From NCBI RefSeq assembly GCF_050589825.1, contig NZ_JBNGOZ010000020.1:28670-92669 (forward strand): a DNA stretch of 64,000 nt, given 5' to 3'. The notes under the pieces were generated by a model. It ran no database searches. It saw only the letters and a program-made list of their open reading frames with translations, and was not told the origin of the DNA. Positions 15,668 through 22,214 of this stretch are shown in pieces. How positions within the stretch are numbered: the first letter of the stretch is position 1; every line of letters begins with the position of its first letter. This DNA is from Carboxylicivirga longa. Its GTDB lineage: Bacteria > Bacteroidota > Bacteroidia > Bacteroidales > Marinilabiliaceae. Made by a program: the position numbers and the translations under genes.

Positions 15668-15711
15668 TATCGGATGACTGAATTATTGAGCTTTTATTCA
15701 GTCACCCGATA
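15668..15711 (-). terminator. Hairpin downstream of the YbaK-family gene
   Basis: TATCGG and TGACTGAAT (15668-15683) pair with ATTCAGTCA and CCGATA (15696-15711) around one A-C mismatch. It starts 28 bases past the ybaK stop. The following sequence is AT-rich but lacks a pure T run. Confidence 0.6.
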
Positions 15712-15739
15712 AGTTACACTTTTACAAGGATCCGCCTGG

Positions 15740-16219
15740 TTAGGCTTCTGCTATAGTCGTACGTGATAATTTAAGCACGGTTGGGTGCACAAGGCGCTGA
15801 TAGTCCTTATAGGTCATTTGAATTAACTCGGCATGGTTACAGGCATTGAAAGCGATGGTGGTGTCCTTGCTTAGTTTTTCGGCAACAAATACATCCATGT
15901 TGTACAAATTACCAAAGGGTGGTTGGGCACCTACCTCGCAGTCCACAAAGGCGTTTTTAAATTCTGATTCAGTGGCCAGTCGCACTTGGTCAGTGCCTGT
16001 GGCCCGCTTCAGTTCATTCAGGTCAACCTGGTACGAGGCCGGTAGAACTACCATGCACAAGCGGCCGTTTACTTTTACCATTACGGTTTTAGCAATTTCT
16101 TTGCCCGAAATGTGTGCATAAGCTGCTGTTTTCTGGGCAGTGTAGGCTCTGGAGTGAACAATGCGTTTATAATTGATATGCTCCAGATCTAAAAATTTCT
16201 CTAATCGTGTCAGTGGCAT
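15740..16219 (-). CDS. YbaK/ProX-family aminoacyl-tRNA deacylase domain protein
   Basis: A 159-residue single-domain protein of the YbaK/EbsC/ProXp fold, which hydrolyses mischarged aminoacyl-tRNA in trans. Visible features are the early HSRAYTAQKTA segment, the lysine-containing GKEIAKTVMVKVNGR (the conserved catalytic lysine of the family lies in the KTV block), VLPASYQVDLNELK, and the GAQPPFGNLY turn corresponding to the family G-x-x-x-P motif. Its substrate cannot be told from sequence. It is longer at the C-terminus than the smallest members. The start is the ATG at 16219; genes on both sides run on other transcripts. Confidence 0.88.
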   Translation of the reverse strand: MPLTRLEKFLDLEHINYKRIVHSRAYTAQKTAAYAHISGKEIAKTVMVKVNGRLCMVVLPASYQVDLNELKRATGTDQVRLATESEFKNAFVDCEVGAQPPFGNLYNMDVFVAEKLSKDTTIAFNACNHAELIQMTYKDYQRLVHPTVLKLSRTTIAEA

Positions 16220-16416
16220 AATTTTCCCTCCAATTTATCGGTTTATAAGTATTGCCTTTACAAAATAGCGCTTACATAAGTTACTACAAAAGGACTGTGC
16301 TGTAAAGGGGATTGGCGTATTAAAATTTCGCTTACAGTAAGCTGCCTGGTTTTTAATGAGGCATCTTTGTTTTCAACTTATTTTATGCCAATTTTGTGGC
16401 ACAAAACACTGTACGA

Positions 16417-16800
16417 ATGGGAAAAGGAAAAGAGCTAAGCACCGAGGAACTGCATTTTTTAGGCATCAAGGTGGTTTATAAGGATATGGTTGATAAAGGC
16501 TATAAGGTATTGAATGTGCGTAAGGAGTTGGACGTAAATCCACAGATACTTGCTACGAAGGATGGCAAGCGTTACTTTGTTGTTGTGCGTACCGACCGCT
16601 TCCCCGAAATGGGACTGATGCTGCCTCACATTGCCGCCGAGGTGATGAAACATGGGCATAAGCATCAGGCAATATGTTATTTTGCCAGTGTGGGTATTGC
16701 CAATGCTAATGGGCAAACCGATGAGGAAATGGCAAAGCCCGAGAAAGATGGCGAATATTATATTAACTACAAGGGGCTTGAGTTATTTCCTGGATATTAA
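16417..16800 (+). CDS. Conserved hypothetical protein, about 127 residues
   Basis: I chose the ATG at 16417 (MGKGKELSTEELHFLG). A GTG at 16396 would add seven residues. The protein is a compact soluble alpha/beta domain with no signal peptide or membrane segment. The segments QILATKDGKRYFVVVRTDRFPEMG and HQAICYFASVGIANANG suggest a small fold with a central sheet of the kind seen in restriction-endonuclease-like or NTF2-like proteins, but I cannot assign a family. It is followed after 6 bp by a membrane-protein gene on the same strand, so the two are probably co-transcribed. Confidence 0.7.
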   Translation: MGKGKELSTEELHFLGIKVVYKDMVDKGYKVLNVRKELDVNPQILATKDGKRYFVVVRTDRFPEMGLMLPHIAAEVMKHGHKHQAICYFASVGIANANGQTDEEMAKPEKDGEYYINYKGLELFPGY

Positions 16801-16806
16801 TGGTTT

Positions 16807-17463
16807 ATGCTTAATAAGATAAAAGGCTTTTACCAAAAGAATCGGTCAATGATATTAATGGGGCTGTTCTTTTTGGTGCTTATGCAGATATGCAGTCGGG
16901 GAGGACAAGTGGAACGAAGCCTTCCGGTGCACGATAATAACCAGTCTGATGTGGTAGCTGAGGATACTTTGCTGCGTCCTTTGGATGAGTTGTATTATGA
17001 AGAGTTGGCCAAAGAAGGAAAAAAACGTAATCCGGAAACGATCAACCTGCTGATATTAATTATGCTGGTTCTGCTGGTTTTTGTTGCTACCAAGCGAGGA
17101 TGGCTCAATAAGCTAAGCCCATCTTTTGTATGGTTAGGCTTAAGTGTTAAACGCAACAAAACAAGCAAGGCGCGCATAGCCACCATTTTAATTCGCAACC
17201 ACACCAAGGAGAGTCTTACCTTTTTGCCACCCGTTATGGTTTTTAGTGCTCCTTTCAAAAAGGTTCGTAAATTTCGGATAAAGGGCGGTGATGGCTCTCA
17301 TGTCTTTCCACTAACACTGATGCCGGGAACCGAGCATCGTTTGCGTATCGACATAGATGGTTTACGGCAGAAGGCTAACATTCATAAATCATGTCGATGG
17401 ATGCGTGTAGAGGTAAACGCTGGCTTAAAAGATTATGCTTCCCTATGGCGTTATTTGTTTTAA
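16807..17463 (+). CDS. Two-TM membrane protein of unknown function
   Basis: A 218-residue protein. A hydrophobic helix at about 14-29 is followed by a short charged stretch (about 30-75) and a second helix at about 78-97 (INLLILIMLVLLVFVATKRG). A basic C-terminal domain of about 120 residues follows, rich in beta-strand-like segments (RIATILIRNHTKESLTFLPP, MPGTEHRLRIDIDGL). The domain is positively charged, suggesting the cytoplasmic side. No family is recognised. It follows the 127-residue hypothetical by 6 bp and precedes two thioredoxin-like lipoproteins by about 70 bp. Confidence 0.7.
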   Translation: MLNKIKGFYQKNRSMILMGLFFLVLMQICSRGGQVERSLPVHDNNQSDVVAEDTLLRPLDELYYEELAKEGKKRNPETINLLILIMLVLLVFVATKRGWLNKLSPSFVWLGLSVKRNKTSKARIATILIRNHTKESLTFLPPVMVFSAPFKKVRKFRIKGGDGSHVFPLTLMPGTEHRLRIDIDGLRQKANIHKSCRWMRVEVNAGLKDYASLWRYLF

Positions 17464-17535
17464 AGCAGTGTTAATTGTGGTAAAACTGTACTGTTTGAAT
17501 AGCGGGATATAAGAAATGAGATTAAATTAGCATTC

Positions 17536-18678
17536 ATGAAATATTTACTATTGATTATTTTGCCCTTGGCTATACTGAGCTGTTCAAAGCCGCAAAAAGC
17601 TGCCTATCTCACGCTAAAGCCGGATGGCCCTGTTTCCGGGGTGCTCCATTTATACAGGCTAAATAATCACTACGACTTGTTCGACAGTGCTGTGGCTGTA
17701 TCCAATGCCGGTCATTATCAATTTGTGAAAGACTCAGTGCCTTTTGGTATTTACGAGTTACGACTTGATAATAAGGCCTTGGCTACCTTAATTATCGAAG
17801 ATGGTATGCCCTTTAGTATCAGCGGTCGTTTCGTGGGGGAGAATCCTGATTTGACGGTAAGTGGCAATGCTCATACGAATGCTTTATGGCAATGTGAACA
17901 GGTGGCCGATGAACTGGGGTACGCAATAAGTAGTATTGTCAAAGATGTGCCGGATTCTGTCAAAATAGCTGATTTCTACAGTGTGCGCGATTCAGTTTAC
18001 ACGAGCATTAATGCAGCTGTGTCTCAGCATGCCAAAGAAATAAAGCAAATTCATAAAAATCACCAGAATAGTTTAATGTCGCTGGCTCTTGTTCAGCTAA
18101 AAGCTGGCAATCATTATGTGTTTAACCCCGATGCAGAGATGGAATTCATTGATGAAGTGCGTAATCAATTGATGGCTGCTTATGGGGCTTATGCTCCCGT
18201 GCGCGCCTTCAGTCAAAGGGTGGATTCACTGATGAACCGGCAGCTGTTTAACGCCATCAGTAAAGAGGGGCGTACCTTACCAACCATGGTGGTACCCGAT
18301 GCCTGGCAGAAAAATGTACAGCTTGATAGCTTAATTGATAAACCAACTCTATTGGTATTATGGGATTCAGGGCAGGCAGCCTCAAGGGCTATCACAAGTC
18401 GACTGATGCGTTGGAGCTGGCGCTATCGCCAACAGGGGCTTCAGATCATAATGATTTCTTTTGATACAGATCGGGCAGCCTGGCTGAAGGCCATTAAGGA
18501 AGATCAGTTAGCACTTTTGCACCTTTCAGACCTACAAGGGGTCGGGTCGTCGGTGCTGAAACAGCTGGGACTTACTTCAGTGCCCACCTTGCTGCTGCTT
18601 GATGAAAATAAGGTGGTTGTTAAGCGCTGTGGCGACCTGGAGGAGTTAACTGTCGGAATGCAAAAGTTATTGAAGTAA
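17536..18678 (+). CDS. TlpA-like lipoprotein lacking the CxxC motif (first)
   Basis: A 380-residue lipoprotein (lipobox ILSCSK, Cys at about residue 16). The N-terminal half (about 20-110) looks like the DUF4369 domain common in Bacteroidota, the middle is helical, and the C-terminal 130 residues have a thioredoxin-like layout. Where TlpA/ResA proteins have WCxPC, this one reads LVLWDSGQAASR, with no cysteine. The later cis-proline region is kept (LTSVPTLLLLDENKVV), so the fold is probably intact while redox chemistry is lost. It may serve as a binding or sensory domain. A second Cys-less paralogue lies 210 bp downstream. Confidence 0.85.
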   Translation: MKYLLLIILPLAILSCSKPQKAAYLTLKPDGPVSGVLHLYRLNNHYDLFDSAVAVSNAGHYQFVKDSVPFGIYELRLDNKALATLIIEDGMPFSISGRFVGENPDLTVSGNAHTNALWQCEQVADELGYAISSIVKDVPDSVKIADFYSVRDSVYTSINAAVSQHAKEIKQIHKNHQNSLMSLALVQLKAGNHYVFNPDAEMEFIDEVRNQLMAAYGAYAPVRAFSQRVDSLMNRQLFNAISKEGRTLPTMVVPDAWQKNVQLDSLIDKPTLLVLWDSGQAASRAITSRLMRWSWRYRQQGLQIIMISFDTDRAAWLKAIKEDQLALLHLSDLQGVGSSVLKQLGLTSVPTLLLLDENKVVVKRCGDLEELTVGMQKLLK

Positions 18679-18740
18679 AGCTCGTGCGGGCTGTGTTGTA
18701 TGGCATTTTTTGCAAGTAAGCGGCATAAAAAAATTAATCC

Positions 18741-18748
18741 TATATTTG
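18741..18748 (+). promoter_or_regulatory. Possible promoter (-7 element) of the second Cys-less lipoprotein
   Basis: TATATTTG matches TAnnTTTG. It would give a leader of about 135 nt containing competing complementary segments (TGCGA 18769-18773 with TCGCA 18794-18798; AGTCAAA 18776-18782 with TTTGACT 18799-18805). The -33 element is not clear. Confidence 0.5.
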
Positions 18749-18888
18749 AACTCTCTGGAAGGGTATGGTGCGAAAAGTCAAAGAACGGGCGAGTCGCATT
18801 TGACTCCATAAACTTGTAGCTTTTTTGGCAGTCGTAGGCCAGATGGGATGCAGCGGATAAGAACTAACTAATCAATTGATACGAAAAT

Positions 18889-20046
18889 ATGAAACAGGGA
18901 TTGTTTTTAATACTTATTATCCTATTGACCACCGCGTGCAACAACACGGATAAATACAAAATATCAGGACATATCGAAGGCGGCAAAGGTAAGACGCTTT
19001 ATCTTCAACAGCGGGGGCTAAGTAGTACAGTAACCATAGATTCAGTAAAACTTAAGAGTGGTGATTTTGAATTTAAGCAAGAAAGATTGAGCGAACCCGG
19101 CTTTCTGGTGCTTGCGCTGAGTGAGAACAATTTTATAACCTTACTGGCCGATACTACCGAGCATATTATTGTAGAGGCAGATGCGAAAAACCTTGAAACA
19201 AGTTATCAGATCAGAAATTCAATTGGCTCGGTTTATATTCAAATGTTTAATAAGCGTGTGAGGGCTTTGAATAAAGAACTTAATGCGCTGGTGGCACAGT
19301 ATAAGGCTACTGAAGATAAGGCCGAAAGGATCGCCCTGGAGAGGGAATATCAGGAGCGCTTGAACGAACACAAAGATTTTGTGGGGGAATTTATTATGAA
19401 GAATCCGCGTTCTTTCGCCGGATATTATGCCTTGTTTCAAACACTGGATGATAATTCGGCTGTAATGGATGTGTATGATAAAAAAGACCAGGTTTATTTC
19501 TCTACTTTGGCGACCAGTCTTAATCTTTATTATCCAGAATCGGATAGGGCCAGCCATCTTTATAACTATGTACTGGGAGCTAAAGCCCGGCAGCAGCGGC
19601 AGAAGTTCACCGAAGAGTTACTGGCATCGCATACCGCCGAAAGTGGCTATGTTGATATCATGGCCCCTAACCTGGAGGGTGACACCATAAAGCTATCTTC
19701 GCTGGAGGGTAAAACGATTATTCTAAATTTCTGGGCCTCGTGGGATGAAAAATCCATTGCAGCAAACCGTCACCTGAAAAAGATGTATGCCAAGTATAAA
19801 AACCAGGGATTGGCCGTTTATGCCGTTTCACTCGATAAGAGCAAGGTGCTTTGGGAGAATGCCATTGAAAAAGAGGGTTATGAGTGGGTGAATGTAAGCG
19901 ATTTGCAATATACCAATTCTTATCCTGCGCGAATGTATAATATTCGTCAGGTGCCCGCCAATTATATCATTAGCCCCAAAGGCGAAATTATTGGGAAAGA
20001 TTTATTTGGCAATCGTTTGAGCGATAAGTTAAAAGAGCTGTTTTAA
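18889..20046 (+). CDS. TlpA-like lipoprotein lacking the CxxC motif (second)
   Basis: A 385-residue lipoprotein (lipobox LTTACNN, Cys at about residue 17) with an N-terminal DUF4369-like beta domain (YKISGHIEGGKGKTLYLQQR). A charged helical middle follows (about 120-165, many E/K/R). The thioredoxin-like C-terminus starts near residue 250 (APNLEGDTIKLSSLEGKTI). The active-site region reads ILNFWASWDEKSIAANRHL, so both cysteines are replaced although the flanking FWASW is kept. The cis-proline loop is present as IRQVPANYIISPKGEI. A non-redox role or loss of reductase activity is inferred. It is monocistronic with a good terminator. Confidence 0.88.
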   Translation: MKQGLFLILIILLTTACNNTDKYKISGHIEGGKGKTLYLQQRGLSSTVTIDSVKLKSGDFEFKQERLSEPGFLVLALSENNFITLLADTTEHIIVEADAKNLETSYQIRNSIGSVYIQMFNKRVRALNKELNALVAQYKATEDKAERIALEREYQERLNEHKDFVGEFIMKNPRSFAGYYALFQTLDDNSAVMDVYDKKDQVYFSTLATSLNLYYPESDRASHLYNYVLGAKARQQRQKFTEELLASHTAESGYVDIMAPNLEGDTIKLSSLEGKTIILNFWASWDEKSIAANRHLKKMYAKYKNQGLAVYAVSLDKSKVLWENAIEKEGYEWVNVSDLQYTNSYPARMYNIRQVPANYIISPKGEIIGKDLFGNRLSDKLKELF

Positions 20047-20067
20047 TGTTATAAAATTGTAGCAGAG

Positions 20068-20098
20068 ACCGCAATCATTGCCTTGATTGCGGTTTTTT
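20068..20098 (+). terminator. Rho-independent terminator
   Basis: A perfect 10-bp stem, ACCGCAATCA (20068-20077) with TGATTGCGGT (20084-20093), a 6-nt loop and a T run. It ends the lipoprotein transcript. Confidence 0.92.
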
Positions 20099-20224
20099 GT
20101 TGTTCATATATTGCGATAACTATCAAGGTGATAATAGGTGGCTCGAAGGTTTCGACTGTTCTATTTGATTGTTCAACAGTGATTTGCTGTATATGAATTG
20201 TTAGGAGTTACTTCATTTTTCTAA

Positions 20225-20232
20225 TATATTTG
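20225..20232 (+). promoter_or_regulatory. -7 element of the lpxH/fabH-like operon
   Basis: TATATTTG matches TAnnTTTG. The predicted start near 20238 excludes the upstream TTG at 20237 as a useful start and favours TTG at 20258. A possible -33 TTG is 24 bases upstream. Confidence 0.6.
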
Positions 20233-20257
20233 TCCGTTGATTAAAAAAAACTCGTAC

Positions 20258-21019
20258 TTGGAAACGACCAAAAAAATTTATTTCGCATCCGATGTTCACT
20301 TGGGAGCACCGGGCATTAAAGATCATCGCGTTCATGAAAAACGCTTTGTTCAGTGGCTGGATTCGATACGCCACGATGCTGCCGAAATTTATCTAATGGG
20401 AGATATCTTTGATTTTTGGTTTGAGTACAAGCGTGCTGTTCCCAGGGGTTTTACAAGGTTTCTGGGTATGCTATCATCCATTACCGATAGTGGTATACCC
20501 GTGCATTTTTTTACCGGCAATCACGATATTTGGGTCTTTGATTACCTCGAACGCGAGTGTGGCGTTTTGGTTTATCGTAAGCCCTGTGTTAAAATGCTTA
20601 ATGGGAAAAAAGTGTTTTTGGCGCATGGTGATGGTCTGGGATCTTACGATCGTCGCTATAACTTGTTAAAGAAGGTTTTTACCAATCCTTTGGCGCAGTG
20701 GCTATTTGGCTGGGTGCACCCCAATCTTGGTATCGGATTGGCTGACTTTTGGTCGGGTAAAAGTAGGGCTAAGAACAATAAGGTATATGGCAACCGCTAC
20801 CTTGGCGATGACAAGGAGTATGCGGTACTATATGCCAAGGAGTATTTAAAGAAAGAAAATATCGATTACTTTATTTTCGGACATCGCCATCTGGCGCGAA
20901 CGGTCAGTGTGGGGCCGCAGTGTCAGCTTGTTTTCCTGGGTGACTGGATTCATCAGTTTACCTACGGGGTGTTTGATGGTGATGCCCTGGAGCTGAAGTA
21001 CTTCGAAACGGATCAATAG
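20258..21019 (+). CDS. lpxH: UDP-2,3-diacylglucosamine diphosphatase, LpxH-type
   Basis: A calcineurin-like metallophosphoesterase of about 253 residues that should cleave UDP-2,3-diacylglucosamine to lipid X in lipid A synthesis. The metal-site motifs appear in order: ASDVHLG, MGDIFDFWFEY, TGNHDIW, AHGDGLG and FGHRHLAR. No ATG lies before the first motif. TTG at 20258 (giving M-ETTKKIYFASDVHLG) is preferred because the putative promoter's start site falls at about 20238, next to the alternative TTG at 20237. The FabH-like gene follows after 24 bp. The lid region (about 120-180) has the family's expected length. Confidence 0.9.
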   Translation: METTKKIYFASDVHLGAPGIKDHRVHEKRFVQWLDSIRHDAAEIYLMGDIFDFWFEYKRAVPRGFTRFLGMLSSITDSGIPVHFFTGNHDIWVFDYLERECGVLVYRKPCVKMLNGKKVFLAHGDGLGSYDRRYNLLKKVFTNPLAQWLFGWVHPNLGIGLADFWSGKSRAKNNKVYGNRYLGDDKEYAVLYAKEYLKKENIDYFIFGHRHLARTVSVGPQCQLVFLGDWIHQFTYGVFDGDALELKYFETDQ

Positions 21020-21043
21020 TTTGATATTAGAAAAACCATTACA

Positions 21044-22132
21044 ATGAATTCAAAGGCTGAGATTTATGCGGTGGCTACCGGCACGGGAAGCTACGTGCCT
21101 CCTGTGGTTAAAGCCAATGCTGATTTTATCAAGAATACCTTTTATAATGAGGATGGTACGGTGATAGCGGCAGAAGGGCAGGATATTGTTGAAAAATTTG
21201 AACAGATAACCGACATCGCCGAACGGCGTTGTGCCGATAAAAATCATGTAACCTCCGATCTGGCTACCTTCGCAGCCCGTGAAGCACTCGATGATGCCGG
21301 CTTCGATAAGGAAAAGCTTGATTATATTATCGTAGCACATAATCTTGGCGATATGCGCCATGGTTCTATCTATCCGGATATATTGCCAACGCTGGCATCG
21401 AGGGTGAAGAAAAAGCTGGATATTAAAAATCCAAAATGTATAGCTTACGACATTACCTTTGGTTGCCCCGGATGGACGCAGGCCATGATACAGGCAAATT
21501 ACTACATCAAATCGGGTGATGCCAAGAGTGCACTGGTGATCGGTGCCGACACTTTAAGTCGTGCCATGGAGCCTCACGATCGTGATTCTATGATTTTTGC
21601 CGATGGAGCTGGTGCGGCCTTGCTAGAAGCCCGCGAGAGTGAAGTGCCGGTAGGTATACTTAAGCACGCCGTGCAGACCGATACCGATGAGCACATTGAT
21701 TTACTGCGCATGGATGATCCATATAATGCTGCTGTTAAAGGTGAAAATCTATTTCTGAAGATGTATGGGCGCCGCTTGTATAATTATGCTTTAACCAATG
21801 TGCCTCAGGTGGCCAAAGAGTGTCTTGATAGAAACAGGATGGTGCTTGGCGATGTGAAAAAGGTGCTGATTCACCAGGCTAATGCCAAAATGGATGAGGC
21901 CATTCTAAAACGAATCTTTCGCTTATATGGCGAAAAAAAGGTGGATTTGAGTGTGATGCCTATGACCATACGTGAATTGGGTAATAGTAGTGTGGCAACT
22001 GTACCTACATTGTTCGATCTTATTCGCAAGGGTAAATTATCCGATCATGTACTTGAAAGTAGAGATAATGTGATGATGACTTCCGTGGGTGCCGGCATGA
22101 ATATCAATGCCTTTATGTACAAGATGCCTTAA
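21044..22132 (+). CDS. Ketoacyl-ACP synthase III (FabH-like)
   Basis: A 362-residue thiolase-fold condensing enzyme with a complete Cys-His-Asn triad: Cys in DITFGCPGW (about residue 146), His in VLIHQAN (about 284) and Asn in ELGNSSVATVP (about 314). It is about 40 residues longer than E. coli FabH. The insertion near residues 25-50 and the RRCADKNHVTSDLA segment suggest the alternative FabH/HMG-like branch common in Bacteroidota. It could therefore start fatty-acid chains or condense a specialised acyl group. It is co-directional with lpxH after 24 bp, linking it to envelope lipid synthesis. It ends at a strong bidirectional terminator. Confidence 0.9.
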   Translation: MNSKAEIYAVATGTGSYVPPVVKANADFIKNTFYNEDGTVIAAEGQDIVEKFEQITDIAERRCADKNHVTSDLATFAAREALDDAGFDKEKLDYIIVAHNLGDMRHGSIYPDILPTLASRVKKKLDIKNPKCIAYDITFGCPGWTQAMIQANYYIKSGDAKSALVIGADTLSRAMEPHDRDSMIFADGAGAALLEARESEVPVGILKHAVQTDTDEHIDLLRMDDPYNAAVKGENLFLKMYGRRLYNYALTNVPQVAKECLDRNRMVLGDVKKVLIHQANAKMDEAILKRIFRLYGEKKVDLSVMPMTIRELGNSSVATVPTLFDLIRKGKLSDHVLESRDNVMMTSVGAGMNINAFMYKMP

Positions 22133-22154
22133 TTAGATATAGAATAAGTACTTG

Positions 22155-22195
22155 AAAATAAAACGGGCAGTCCACAGTGGACTGCCCGTTTCTAT
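22155..22195. terminator. Bidirectional terminator between the FabH-like and PBP1A genes
   Basis: A perfect 14-bp stem (22161-22174 with 22178-22191) with a 3-nt loop. A-rich sequence flanks the left arm and T-rich sequence the right arm. The genes converge here. Confidence 0.93.
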
Positions 22196-22214
22196 TATTA
22201 TTAATCTTCTTGAA

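Larger units (their letters stand above)
15173..15739. other. 567-bp intergenic region with three hairpins and no gene
   Basis: I find no convincing coding frame here. It contains a leftward -7-like element at 15235-15242. There is an AT-only 9-bp perfect hairpin at 15347-15368 and a 7-bp GC-containing hairpin with a 3-nt loop at 15384-15400 (GGTCTTG/CAAGACC). A strong 15-bp near-perfect hairpin at 15668-15711 is probably the ybaK terminator. An unannotated small RNA is possible. Confidence 0.5.
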
